A DNA stretch of 64,000 nucleotides, taken from assembly GCF_035989305.1 (NCBI RefSeq), contig NZ_CP108514.1:6676501-6740500 (forward strand), written 5' to 3'. Of this stretch, positions 7,743 through 15,914 are shown one piece after another (the stretch's first letter is position 1; each line of letters opens with the position of its first letter). The stretch comes from Streptomyces sp. NBC_01233 (GTDB taxonomy: Bacteria; Actinomycetota; Actinomycetes; Streptomycetales; Streptomycetaceae). A program made the translations under genes and the position numbers. Under the pieces are notes generated by a model. It had not been told where the DNA came from. It saw only the letters and a program-made list of their open reading frames with translations, and made no database searches.

Positions 7743-9332
7743 TCAAGAGGCCCAGGGCCAGTCCGCGTTCCGGCCGTCCTCGATCAGGGACACCATCCGG
7801 AAGGCCCCGTCGGTGAGCCCTCCGAAGGTGTGCCGGTTCCCGCCGCCGGAGGGCGCGTGCCCGACCCGGTAGCCCGCCAGGTTCCACGTGTAGACGGGTA
7901 CCGCGGACGGCACCTCCACCGTCGGATCGCCGCTGTAGCCGAAGGAGCCGGCCTGCTCGTCGGTGACGATCAGCACCCGGTCGTGGTCCCGGTAGTGCTG
8001 CTTCACGGCCTGGGCCGTACAGGTTCCGCCGAGGTCCTCGAAGCGCTCCAGCAGCTTCAGCACGGACTCGCCCCGCGCATACGGGACCGCCTTGCTGGTC
8101 GAGCCGAACTGCACGAGGTCGGCCTGCTCCGCCCGCAGCGCCACCGCCGACCCGAACACGGCCGCCGCATCCGCCCGGTTGAGCTTCGAGCGGTCCGACA
8201 GCGGGGACCACATCGACCCGGACCGGTCGACGAGCACCAGCGTCCGGCCCGGCAGTGCCGGTACGTTGGCGAGCGAGTGGCCGAGCGCCTGCTCCAGGGG
8301 GTACGCCCAGCGCAGCGAGGGGGCGTGCTGATAGGCGGCCAGGTAGCGGAAGGGGAACTGGCGGGACCGGGCGACGACCTCCGGGTCGGAGATCCTCGCC
8401 GAGACCTGCGCGGCCACCGCGTCCGAGACCCCGGCCTGGTCGAAGTTGCGCAGGTTGCGCAGCAGCGCCATCGCACCCATGGACGGGATGACCGCCTCCC
8501 AGGCGGCCGCGTCCATCGGGCCCTGCAGCCAGCCGGCCAGTGCCTCCCAGGTCATGCCCGCCGCCGCGAGGCGCTCCGCGCCGTCGGGGGCGAGGACCAC
8601 TCCACGCCGCTCGGAGACCGGCAGCTCCATCAGCGCCCGGTGGGCGGCGAGGGTGCGGTTGCCGGCCGGGACCTGCGCGTCGTCCGGGTTGTGGCGGCGG
8701 TCGAGGGCGTAGCGGAACAGCTCGCCCTGCCAGGGCTTGGCCGGGTCGGGGGACGCGTGCACGAGGTTGAGGACGTCACCGAAGCGGAAGGCCTTGGAGT
8801 CCGTGTCGTACTTCAGCAGCGAAGTGCCCGAGTAGAGCCGCCGTACGGCGTCGGCGATGCCGCGCTTGACGGGCTTGGGCACGGTGCGCCCGTACGTCGC
8901 CGTCCAGTAGCCCAGCAGCTCACCGGGCTCGTCCGCGCGCCGCAGTACGCGATCCACGACCTGCCGGTTCGAAGGCCCGTCGGTGGCGCCCGCGTCGAGC
9001 CGGGCCTTGACGTACTCGGCGGCGCCGACGAGCGAGGCGGTGCGCATGTTCGCGTCCCCGCGGAGCCAGCCCAGCAGGCCGGCCGTCCACGCGGGATCCT
9101 CGACGGCGAGGGTGCGCACGAGCGCGGCGAAGCGGTCGTCGCGGGCCTCGCCGCTCTCGTACGCGGTGCGCTGCGTCACGAAGTTGGCGACGGCGAGCAG
9201 GAACAGCTCGGAGCGCGGATCGCGCAGGTGGCCGGGGCCGCCCTGAGCGGTGCGGGCGCGGCCGGTCGAGCGAACCGGCGAAGTGGGCGCGGCGGGCGCC
9301 GACTTGGACGCGCGCAGGTTGAAGCGAGCCAT
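7743..9332 (-). CDS. TROVE-domain RNA-binding protein (Ro60/Rsr orthologue)
   Basis: 529 residues. The TROVE alpha-helical repeat domain occupies about residues 30-360; a von Willebrand A domain follows and opens with an intact MIDAS motif, DRSGS (residues 369-373). Ro60 proteins form a ring that holds misfolded or damaged RNA in its cavity and binds Y RNA on its outer face; bacterial Rsr pairs with exoribonucleases in RNA quality control. Here the gene is immediately downstream of a cluster of Y-RNA-like genes on the same strand, the nearest ending 38 nt before the ATG. That position strongly supports the assignment. A GGGGGG ribosome binding site precedes the start. Confidence 0.93.
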   Translation of the reverse strand: MARFNLRASKSAPAAPTSPVRSTGRARTAQGGPGHLRDPRSELFLLAVANFVTQRTAYESGEARDDRFAALVRTLAVEDPAWTAGLLGWLRGDANMRTASLVGAAEYVKARLDAGATDGPSNRQVVDRVLRRADEPGELLGYWTATYGRTVPKPVKRGIADAVRRLYSGTSLLKYDTDSKAFRFGDVLNLVHASPDPAKPWQGELFRYALDRRHNPDDAQVPAGNRTLAAHRALMELPVSERRGVVLAPDGAERLAAAGMTWEALAGWLQGPMDAAAWEAVIPSMGAMALLRNLRNFDQAGVSDAVAAQVSARISDPEVVARSRQFPFRYLAAYQHAPSLRWAYPLEQALGHSLANVPALPGRTLVLVDRSGSMWSPLSDRSKLNRADAAAVFGSAVALRAEQADLVQFGSTSKAVPYARGESVLKLLERFEDLGGTCTAQAVKQHYRDHDRVLIVTDEQAGSFGYSGDPTVEVPSAVPVYTWNLAGYRVGHAPSGGGNRHTFGGLTDGAFRMVSLIEDGRNADWPWAS

Positions 9333-9370
9333 GAGAATCCCCCCGAATTCGATGGAAGCGGGGAGGCGTT

Positions 9371-9542
9371 GCGTGAGGGATGCCCGAGATCGGGAATCGG
9401 CGGCGGACTTTTATGCCCGGCGAGCTGCCTGACTGCTCCACCAGCCCGTTCCCTTGCGGGTGACGAGCCGGGTGGGATTCGAACCCACGACCTCCGGGTC
9501 CCCAGAAGTAGCCGTCGCCTGCGCACCGGGCATCCCCCACGC
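9371..9542 (-). ncRNA. Y-RNA-like ncRNA with circularly permuted tRNA-fMet-like module (copy nearest ro60)
   Basis: On the minus strand, 9542-9527 and 9386-9371 form a continuous 16-bp closing helix whose single irregular pair is G-U only in the minus-strand RNA. Inside, in this order, are an anticodon-stem 3' strand CCCGG (9498-9494), variable loop AGGTC, T-arm with loop TTCGAAT (9483-9477), a 9-bp acceptor-like helix (9471-9463 with 9449-9441) closed by CCC-GCAA-GGG, a D-arm (GAGC/GCTC, GG in the loop, 9438-9422) and the anticodon-stem 5' strand CCGGG (9420-9416). This is a tRNA fold opened at the anticodon loop and closed at the acceptor end. The helix below it should be the Ro-binding stem. 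Bacterial Y RNAs are known to mimic tRNA. Confidence 0.85.
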
Positions 9543-9545
9543 GGG

Positions 9546-9618
9546 CCTCCCGAGATCAAGGTGGCGGCGGCCTGGGTTTCTTTGCAAAAGAAGGAGCCGC
9601 TGCCTGCGCACCGGGAGG
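9546..9618 (-). ncRNA. Mini Y-RNA-like hairpin lacking the tRNA module
   Basis: A 73-nt hairpin: CCTCCCG (9618-9612) pairs with CGGGAGG (9552-9546). Its 5' strand repeats the 22-nt motif of its neighbours (GTGCGCAGGC...CTTC, 9611-9590) and its 3' strand shares GCCGCCG and GATCTCGGG with the copy at 9371-9542. In place of a tRNA-like domain it has a small hairpin, TTCTTT-TGC-AAAGAA (9592-9578). It looks like the Ro-binding stem alone. It could be an independent RNA, part of one long transcript, or a processed spacer. Confidence 0.6.
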
Positions 9619-9762
9619 TGCGTGACGTAGGTGTCCAGAGAACAAGGCCGGCGAAACCACAAGGTGCTCTGCCAGCTGAGCTACACCGGCCCGAAGCCGG
9701 TGACGGGACTCGAACCCGCGACCGCCCGATTATGAGTCGAAGTAGGTCTCGCCTTCGCACCT
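9616..9762 (-). ncRNA. Y-RNA-like ncRNA with circularly permuted tRNA-like module (copy nearest nudix)
   Basis: AGGTGCG (9762-9756) pairs with CGCACCT (9622-9616) as the closing stem. Between them lie, in permuted order, a Met-like anticodon-loop remnant CTCATAA (9736-9730), T-arm GCGGG-TTCGAGT-CCCGT (9719-9703), a 7-bp acceptor helix CACCGGC/GCCGGTG (9702-9696, 9690-9684) closed by TTCGG, the TA linker, and a D-arm GCTC-AGCTGGCA-GAGC (9681-9666). Its anticodon stem is weaker than in the other copy. The shared 22-nt motif GTGCG-A-AGGC...CTACTTC is at 9760-9739. It begins 15 bp after the Nudix stop. A conventional tRNA search may flag only its T- or D-arm. Confidence 0.78.
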
Positions 9763-9776
9763 GGACGAGGAACACG

Positions 9777-10208
9777 TTAGGCGGCGGGGCCGGGATCCAC
9801 CACGCAATTACTGAGCAGTGTGGGCACCATGACCGACTTGCCGTCCGTACCGCGCGAGAGCGGGACCCAGATGAGCCCGACCATCCGGGGGCAGTCGCAC
9901 TCCAGGTCCGCGTCGACGCCCAGGACCGGCTCGCCGGGCGCCACGTCCACGCGGAAGCAGGAGGTCCAGCCCGAGGGGTAGGGCGTGTCGTACGCGTACC
10001 GCACGCCCAGGGCGTGCAGGCCGGTCTCCTCGGCCACCTCCCGCCGGACCGCCTCCTCGGGCTCCTCGCCCTCCTCCAGACCGCCGCCGGGCAGGGTCCA
10101 GTACTCCGGCCCGTCGTGCCGGGCCGTGGCCCCCCTGCCGCGCTCGCGGACCATCAGCACGCAGCCGTCGCGGACGATGATCGCGGCGACCCGGCGCCGC
10201 TCCGTCAC
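9777..10208 (-). CDS. Nudix hydrolase
   Basis: 143 residues. The Nudix box is complete: GGGLEEGEEPEEAVRREVAE followed directly by ETGL, with the REVAEETGL core binding the divalent metal. Nudix enzymes cleave nucleoside diphosphates linked to another moiety, such as ADP-ribose, NAD(H), Ap4A, oxidised nucleotides or RNA caps. The GTG start overlaps the stop of the NADAR gene (GTGA), so the two are translationally coupled. A coupled NADAR partner favours an ADP-ribose or NAD-related substrate (inference). The Y-RNA cluster begins 15 bp after the stop. Confidence 0.88.
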   Translation of the reverse strand: MTERRRVAAIIVRDGCVLMVRERGRGATARHDGPEYWTLPGGGLEEGEEPEEAVRREVAEETGLHALGVRYAYDTPYPSGWTSCFRVDVAPGEPVLGVDADLECDCPRMVGLIWVPLSRGTDGKSVMVPTLLSNCVVDPGPAA

Positions 10209-10759
10209 GCGCCGTCCTCGCGCAGCCGCTGCCGGGCCTCCATCAGGGCGAACCCCAGCAGGTTCAGCCCGCGCCAGCGGGCCGGGTCCAGGGCGCGCTC
10301 GTCGTCGGCCGCGAGCCCGATGCCCCAGATCCGGTCCATCGGGCTCGCCTCCACCAGCACCCGGTTCCCGGTGCCCAGCAGGTACGAGCGCAGCGCCGGA
10401 TCGGAGCCGAACTTGTGCAGGCTGCCCTCCACGACCAGGGCGAAGCGCTCCCGCTTCCATATCGCGTCGTCGAAGCCGCGCACGAGCCGCCCGGCCTTCT
10501 TCGCGGCCGCCGGACTCTTCGCCTCCAGCGCGGCCCGCTCACCCTCGGCGTCCCCGAACAGCCTGGCCTTGCCGGCCATCATCCAGTGCTCGGCCGTGGC
10601 ATATCGGACGTCACCGACAGTGAAAGCCGAGGGCCACCACTGGCTCAGGCAGCTCGGTCCGAGCCTCCCGTCCGGCAGCGGCCGGTGCCCCCAGAACGGC
10701 AGGTACTTCACCCGTTCACCGCGGCTGACCTGCTTGATCAGGTCCTCGATCATCTCCAT
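10205..10759 (-). CDS. NADAR (YbiA/DUF1768) family protein
   Basis: About 184 residues. Family landmarks are LSQWWPSAF near residue 36, AEHWMMAGKARLFGD, LVEASPMDRIWGIGL, and the C-terminal WRGLNLLGFALMEARQRL. NADAR proteins act on ADP-ribosylated or N-glycosidic compounds derived from NAD or flavin precursors; some remove ADP-ribose from nucleobases. I use the ATG at 10759, where homology begins soon after; in-frame starts further upstream cannot be excluded and no strong ribosome binding site is visible. It is first in a minus-strand series with Nudix, Y RNAs and Ro60. Confidence 0.87.
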   Translation of the reverse strand: MEMIEDLIKQVSRGERVKYLPFWGHRPLPDGRLGPSCLSQWWPSAFTVGDVRYATAEHWMMAGKARLFGDAEGERAALEAKSPAAAKKAGRLVRGFDDAIWKRERFALVVEGSLHKFGSDPALRSYLLGTGNRVLVEASPMDRIWGIGLAADDERALDPARWRGLNLLGFALMEARQRLREDGA

Positions 10760-10830
10760 GCACGCGAGTCTGGCAGTCGCCACTGACACTTCGTACGGGA
10801 TTTCCGGTGTGCCTCGACACATGGTCGACC

Positions 10831-10866
10831 GATTCCGTCGCGTAATCAAAAGGAAACAACGGAATC
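10831..10866. promoter_or_regulatory. Inverted repeat GATTCCGT-N20-ACGGAATC
   Basis: Perfect 8-bp arms at 10831-10838 and 10859-10866 flank an A-rich spacer in the divergent region between the NADAR gene and the polyamine operon. The spacing suits an operator bound by a dimer, or a hairpin. It may control either or both divergent genes. Confidence 0.4.
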
Positions 10867-10907
10867 ACTTGGCCGAGGGCACCACCTCTGTCAGGATCGG
10901 CACTCAA

Positions 10908-10933
10908 TTCGAGCTGTAGCTCGAACTGTAGCT
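10908..10933 (+). promoter_or_regulatory. Palindromic operator TTCGAGCT-GT-AGCTCGAA plus direct repeat
   Basis: A perfect 8-bp inverted repeat with a 2-bp centre (10908-10925) overlaps a CTGTAGCT direct repeat (10914-10921 and 10926-10933). It ends about 17 bp before the start of the aminobutyraldehyde dehydrogenase gene, so a bound protein should block transcription or translation initiation of the polyamine operon. The regulator is not identifiable from sequence. Confidence 0.5.
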
Positions 10934-10950
10934 ACGGAGAGCGTGAGAGC

Positions 10951-12468
10951 GTGATGGGCAACCGCTTCCAGGTCAAGGACCGCTTCGCAGACGGCGCGCA
11001 GTACATCGACGGGCAGCTCAGGCCCGGTACCTCCGGGCAGTCACACACGGTGGTCGATCCGGCGACCGGCGACGAGGTCCTCACCTACGAACTGGCGAGT
11101 ACCGCGGACGTCGACGAGGCGGTCGCCGCCGCCGGGCGTGCCTTCCCGGGATGGTCCGGCGCCACCCCCGGCGAGCGTTCGGACGCCCTGCACCGGCTGG
11201 CCGCCGTGCTGGCCGAGCAGGCGGAGGACTTCGCGTACGCCGAGTCCCTGCAGTGCGGCAAGCCGATCAAGCTGTCCACGGAGTTCGACGTGCCGGGGAC
11301 CATCGACAACACCGCCTTCTTCGCGGGAGCCGCCCGCCACCTCCAGGGGCAGGCCGCCGGCGAGTACTCCGGCGACCACACCTCCTACGTGCGCCGCGAG
11401 GCCATCGGGGTCGTCGGCTCCATCGCGCCCTGGAACTATCCGCTCCAGATGGCCGCCTGGAAGATCCTCCCGGCGATCGCCGCGGGCAACACGATCGTCC
11501 TCAAGCCCGCCGAGCTCACCCCGCTGACCTCCCTGATGTTCGCGCAGGCGGCCAAGGAGGCGGGCCTGCCCGACGGTGTGATCAACATCGTCACCGGCGC
11601 CGGCCGCGTGGCCGGTGAGCACCTGGTCGGCCACCCCGACGTGGTGATGACCTCCTTCACCGGCTCCACCGCCGTCGGCAAGCGCGTCGCGGAGATCGCC
11701 ACCGCCACCGTCAAGCGCCTCCACCTGGAGCTCGGCGGCAAGGCCCCCTTCCTCGTCTTCGACGACGCCGACCTGGGGGCCGCCGCGCACGGCGCCGTCG
11801 CCGCCTCCCTCATCAACACCGGCCAGGACTGCACCGCCGCCACCCGCGCCTACGTCCAGCGCCCCCTCCACGACGCCTTCGTCGCCAGGGTGGCCGAGCT
11901 GATGGAGACCGTGCGCCTCGGCGACCCCTTCGCGCCCACCACCGACCTCGGCCCGCTGGTCTCGCACGCCCAGCGCGACCGGGTCGCCGGTTTCGTCGAG
12001 CGGGCCCGTGCCTACGCCACCGTCGTCACCGGCGGCGAGATCCCGGCGGGCGAGCTGGCCGACGGCGCGTACTACCGGCCCACCCTCATCGCCGGCGCCG
12101 CCCAGGACAGCGAGGTGGTCCAGTCCGAGATCTTCGGTCCGGTCCTCGTGGTCCTGCCCTTCGACACCGACGAAGAGGGCATCGCGCTGGCCAACGACAC
12201 CCCGTACGGACTCGCGGCCTCGGCCTGGAGCCGCGACCTCTACCGGGCGAACCGCGCCACCCGTGAGATCCAGGCGGGCTGCGTCTGGGTCAACGACCAC
12301 ATCCCGATCATCAGCGAGATGCCCCACGGGGGCTACAAGGCCAGCGGCTTCGGAAAGGACATGTCCGCCTACTCCTTCGAGGAGTACACGCAGGTCAAGC
12401 ACGTGATGTTCGACAACACGGCGGTGGCCGCGAAGGACTGGCACCGCACTATCTTCGGGGACCGATAA
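10951..12468 (+). CDS. Gamma-aminobutyraldehyde dehydrogenase
   Basis: 505 residues; NAD-dependent oxidation of 4-aminobutyraldehyde to GABA in putrescine breakdown. Rossmann and active-site motifs are intact: APWNYPLQM, LKPAELTPLTS, FTGSTAVGK, the catalytic Glu in LELGGKAP, the nucleophilic Cys in NTGQDCTAATR, and EIFGPVL. GTG 10951 and the in-frame ATG 10954 are adjacent, and a GGAGAG run lies upstream. It begins a plus-strand series with PotD, A, B, C and an FAD amine oxidase, which fits polyamine degradation. The end of a close paralogue lies at 1-175. Succinate semialdehyde or betaine aldehyde would be alternative substrates. Confidence 0.9.
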   Translation: MMGNRFQVKDRFADGAQYIDGQLRPGTSGQSHTVVDPATGDEVLTYELASTADVDEAVAAAGRAFPGWSGATPGERSDALHRLAAVLAEQAEDFAYAESLQCGKPIKLSTEFDVPGTIDNTAFFAGAARHLQGQAAGEYSGDHTSYVRREAIGVVGSIAPWNYPLQMAAWKILPAIAAGNTIVLKPAELTPLTSLMFAQAAKEAGLPDGVINIVTGAGRVAGEHLVGHPDVVMTSFTGSTAVGKRVAEIATATVKRLHLELGGKAPFLVFDDADLGAAAHGAVAASLINTGQDCTAATRAYVQRPLHDAFVARVAELMETVRLGDPFAPTTDLGPLVSHAQRDRVAGFVERARAYATVVTGGEIPAGELADGAYYRPTLIAGAAQDSEVVQSEIFGPVLVVLPFDTDEEGIALANDTPYGLAASAWSRDLYRANRATREIQAGCVWVNDHIPIISEMPHGGYKASGFGKDMSAYSFEEYTQVKHVMFDNTAVAAKDWHRTIFGDR

Positions 12469-12515
12469 GAGACCACCGCCCGACCAGCGGTACACCTCCC
12501 GAAAGGGCACAGCGC

Positions 12516-13766
12516 ATGGAGCAGTTCGAGCCCGACCGCCTCTCGGCGGTGCAACTCGCCGCGATGCGGCGCAGCCTCACCAGTGGGCGCGGCGCCCTCA
12601 CCCGCCGTTCGCTGCTGCGCGCCTCCGGAGTAGGAGCGCTCACCCTCGGCGGCCTGGCCGCCCTCGCCGGGTGCGGCATCCCGCCCGCCAAGCGCGAGGG
12701 CGACACGGCGGTGGCCTCCGACGACCACTCGGCCGGGGAGAAGGAGATCCAGTTCTCCAACTGGACCGAGTACATGGACACCAGCGAGGACGAGAAGAGC
12801 CGTCCGACCCTGGAGGAGTTCACCAAGCGGACCGGGATCAAGGTCAAGTACACCGAGGACATCAACGACAACGTCGAGTTCTTCGGCAAGATCAGGCCGC
12901 AGCTCGCGGCAGGCCAGGACACCGGCCGCGACCTGATCGTCGTCACCGACTGGCTCGCCGCCCGCATCATCCGGCTCGGGTGGGCGCAGCGGCTGGACCC
13001 CTCGCACCTCCCGCACGCCTACGCCAACCTGATCCCGCAGTTCCGCACCCCGGACTGGGACCCGGGACGGGCGTACAGCTACCCGTGGACCGGCATCGAC
13101 ACCGTCATCGCCTACAACGAGAAGGCGACGGGCGGCAAGAAGGTCGACTCGGTCACCCAGATGCTCGACGACCCCACCCTCAAGGGCCGCGTCGGCTTCC
13201 TCACCGAGATGCGCGACAGCGTCGGCATGACCCTGCTCGACCAGGGCAAGGACCCGGCCGCCTTCACCACGGCGGACTTCGACGGGGCGATAGGCCGGCT
13301 CCAGAAGGGCGTGGACACCAACCAGATCCGCCGCTTCACCGGCAACGACTACACGGCGGACCTCGACAAGGGCGACCTCGCCGCCTGTCTCGCCTGGGCC
13401 GGCGACATCATCCAGCTGCAGGCCGGCAACCCGGACATCAAGTACGCCATCCCCGCACCGGGATACATCACCTCCAGCGACAACCTCCTGGTCCCCGCCA
13501 AGGCCCGGCACAAGGCCAACGCGGAGAAGCTCATCGACTTCTACTACGAGCCCCCGATCGCCGCCCAGCTGGCCGCCTTCATCAGCTACGTGTGCCCGGT
13601 CGAGGGCGTCAAGGACGAGCTGGCCAAGATCGATCCCGAACTCGCGGACAACCCCCTGATCGTCCCGGACAAGGCGATGGCCGCCAAGGCCCACGCCTTC
13701 CGCTCCCTCTCCAGCGAGGAAGAGACCGCGTACGAAGAGAAGTTCGCCAAGCTCATCGGCGCGTAG
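12516..13766 (+). CDS. potD: Spermidine/putrescine ABC transporter substrate-binding lipoprotein
   Basis: 416 residues. A long N-terminus precedes a twin-arginine lipoprotein signal (LTRRSLLRASGVG...LAGC). The mature part is a PotD/PotF-type periplasmic binding fold with SNWTEYMD, KYTEDINDN-EFFGKI and RRFTGNDYTADLDKGD, matching the orphan copy at 273-1451 along its length. It would bind spermidine or putrescine outside the membrane and deliver it to PotBC. It lies between the dehydrogenase (47 bp upstream) and potA. A GAAAGG ribosome binding site precedes the ATG. Confidence 0.93.
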   Translation: MEQFEPDRLSAVQLAAMRRSLTSGRGALTRRSLLRASGVGALTLGGLAALAGCGIPPAKREGDTAVASDDHSAGEKEIQFSNWTEYMDTSEDEKSRPTLEEFTKRTGIKVKYTEDINDNVEFFGKIRPQLAAGQDTGRDLIVVTDWLAARIIRLGWAQRLDPSHLPHAYANLIPQFRTPDWDPGRAYSYPWTGIDTVIAYNEKATGGKKVDSVTQMLDDPTLKGRVGFLTEMRDSVGMTLLDQGKDPAAFTTADFDGAIGRLQKGVDTNQIRRFTGNDYTADLDKGDLAACLAWAGDIIQLQAGNPDIKYAIPAPGYITSSDNLLVPAKARHKANAEKLIDFYYEPPIAAQLAAFISYVCPVEGVKDELAKIDPELADNPLIVPDKAMAAKAHAFRSLSSEEETAYEEKFAKLIGA

Positions 13767-13830
13767 CCGTACGCGCCCGCCGCGAACCCCTCCCTTGCCC
13801 GCTCCGCCCACCCACCCCCGGGACCCCTTC

Positions 13831-14979
13831 ATGACTGACAAGACCGCGGGCGGCGACGTCCGCCTCTCCGGGATCAGCAAGCACTACGGCACCTTCACCG
13901 CCGTGCACCCGCTGGATCTCACCATCCCCCAGGGCTCCTTCTTCGCCCTGCTCGGCGCCTCGGGATGCGGGAAGACCACCACCCTGCGCATGATCGCCGG
14001 CCTGGAGGAGCCCTCCACCGGCACGGTCCACCTCGGCGACCGGGAGGTCACCGACCTGCCGCCGTACAAGCGCCCGGTCAACACGGTCTTCCAGAGCTAC
14101 GCGCTGTTCCCGCACCTGAACATCTACGAGAACATCGCCTTCGGGCTGCGCCGCCGCGGCATCAAGTCGGTCAAGAAGCAGGTCGACGAGATGCTGGAGC
14201 TCGTCCAGCTCGGTCAGTTCGCCCAGCGCAAGCCGCACCAGCTCTCCGGCGGCCAGCAGCAGCGCGTCGCCGTCGCCCGAGCCCTGATCAACCACCCGCA
14301 GGTGCTGCTCCTCGACGAGCCGCTCGGCGCCCTCGACCTCAAGCTGCGCCGCCAGATGCAGCTGGAGCTCAAGCGGATCCAGACCGAGGTCGGCATCACC
14401 TTCGTGCACGTTACGCACGACCAGGAGGAGGCCATGACCATGGCCGACACGGTCGCCGTGATGAACGGCGGCCGCGTCGAGCAGCTGGGCGCCCCCGCCG
14501 AGCTGTACGAGAACCCGGGCACCACCTTCGTCGCCAACTTCCTCGGCACCTCGAACCTCATCGAGGCGAACGTGGAGTCCGCCGGGTCCGATGTCGTCGT
14601 CTCGGCCTCCGGCACCACCCTCCGGCTGCCCGCCGCCCGATGTTCGACCACGCCCCGCGCCGGCGGAAAGCTGCTGGTCGGCGTGCGCCCGGAGAAGATC
14701 TCCCTGGTCCACGCCGACGAGGAGCACACCATCGCGGCCGGCCGCAACAAGGTCCCGGGCCGCATAGCGAACTCCTCCTTCATCGGCGTCTCCACCCAGT
14801 ACGTGATCGACAGCCAGGTCTGCCCCGAGCTGGAGGTGTACGCCCAGAACATCGAGCGGGACGCCCGCCTGGTCCCGGGCGCCGAGGTGATCCTGCACTG
14901 GAACCCGGAGCACAGCTTCGGCCTCGACGCCGCCCAGGACATCGACGCGGGCATCGAGACCGTCGAGGAGATCGCGTGA
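13831..14979 (+). CDS. potA: Spermidine/putrescine ABC transporter ATP-binding protein
   Basis: 382 residues from the ATG at 13831. The ATPase domain has Walker [10 protein letters not shown], a Q-loop in FQSYALFPH, signature [10 protein letters not shown], Walker [11 protein letters not shown] and the switch His in [11 protein letters not shown]-terminal TOBE domain spans roughly residues 250-380 (GVRPEKISL). It powers uptake through PotBC. Its stop overlaps the GTG of potB. No strong ribosome binding site is visible, so translation may depend on read-through from potD. Confidence 0.94.
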   Translation: MTDKTAGGDVRLSGISKHYGTFTAVHPLDLTIPQGSFFALLGASGCGKTTTLRMIAGLEEPSTGTVHLGDREVTDLPPYKRPVNTVFQSYALFPHLNIYENIAFGLRRRGIKSVKKQVDEMLELVQLGQFAQRKPHQLSGGQQQRVAVARALINHPQVLLLDEPLGALDLKLRRQMQLELKRIQTEVGITFVHVTHDQEEAMTMADTVAVMNGGRVEQLGAPAELYENPGTTFVANFLGTSNLIEANVESAGSDVVVSASGTTLRLPAARCSTTPRAGGKLLVGVRPEKISLVHADEEHTIAAGRNKVPGRIANSSFIGVSTQYVIDSQVCPELEVYAQNIERDARLVPGAEVILHWNPEHSFGLDAAQDIDAGIETVEEIA

Positions 14980-15914
14980 CCAGCGCCGCCACGGACACAG
15001 CGCCGCCCCAGGCGCCCGCCTCCGCCGAACCCCCGGTGCACAAGCCGTCCGTGCGCAAGCGGCTGATCCCGTACTGGCTGCTGCTCCCGGGCATCCTGTG
15101 GCTGCTGGTCTTCTTCGTGCTGCCGATGATCTACCAGGCCTCCACCTCGGTGCAGACCGGCTCCCTCGAAGAGGGCTTCCAGGTCACCTGGCACTTCCGG
15201 ACGTACTGGGACGCGCTCACCGAGTACTACCCGCAGTTCCTGCGCTCCCTGCTGTACGCCGGCACCGCGACGGCGCTGTGCCTGCTGCTCGGGTATCCGC
15301 TGGCCTATCTGATCGCCTTCAAGGCGGGCCGCTGGCGCAACCTGCTGCTGGTCCTGGTCATCGCCCCCTTCTTCACCAGCTTCCTGATCCGCACGCTGGC
15401 CTGGAAGACGATCCTGGCCGACGGCGGCCCCGTGGTCGCCGTCCTCAACAGCATCGGCTTCCTCGACGTCACCAGCTGGCTCGGCATGACCGAGGGGGAC
15501 CGGGTGCTGGCCACGCCGCTCGCGGTCGTCTGCGGTCTGACGTACAACTTCCTCCCCTTCATGATCCTGCCGCTGTACTCCTCGCTGGAGCGCATCGACA
15601 CCCGCCTCCACGAGGCGGCCGGGGACCTCTACGCCCACCCCGCCACGGTCTTCCGGAAGGTGACCTTCCCGCTCTCCATGCCGGGCGTGGTCTCCGGGAC
15701 CCTGCTCACCTTCATCCCGGCGAGCGGCGACTACGTCAACGCCGAACTGCTCGGCTCCACGGACACCCGGATGATCGGCAACGTCATCCAGTCGCAGTAC
15801 CTGCGGATCCTCGACTACCCGACGGCGGCCGCGCTGTCGTTCATCCTCATGGCCATCGTGCTGATCATGGTCACCATCTACATCCGCCGAGCGGGGACGG
15901 AGGACCTGGTCTGA
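14976..15914 (+). CDS. potB: Spermidine/putrescine ABC transporter permease PotB
   Basis: 312 residues, six predicted membrane spans after a Pro/Ala-rich N-terminus of about 35 residues. The EAA coupling loop reads [27 protein letters not shown]. The GTG start overlaps the potA stop (GTGA), and the stop overlaps the potC ATG (TGATG), so the three genes are translationally coupled. It forms the transmembrane pore together with PotC. Confidence 0.93.
   Translation: MTSAATDTAPPQAPASAEPPVHKPSVRKRLIPYWLLLPGILWLLVFFVLPMIYQASTSVQTGSLEEGFQVTWHFRTYWDALTEYYPQFLRSLLYAGTATALCLLLGYPLAYLIAFKAGRWRNLLLVLVIAPFFTSFLIRTLAWKTILADGGPVVAVLNSIGFLDVTSWLGMTEGDRVLATPLAVVCGLTYNFLPFMILPLYSSLERIDTRLHEAAGDLYAHPATVFRKVTFPLSMPGVVSGTLLTFIPASGDYVNAELLGSTDTRMIGNVIQSQYLRILDYPTAAALSFILMAIVLIMVTIYIRRAGTEDLV

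Noticed and set aside
9416..9498. Ordinary tRNA-fMet or tRNA-Met gene
   Set aside because: The T-arm precedes the D-arm and there is no anticodon loop or free acceptor end; the pieces fit only a permuted tRNA-like fold inside a Y RNA.
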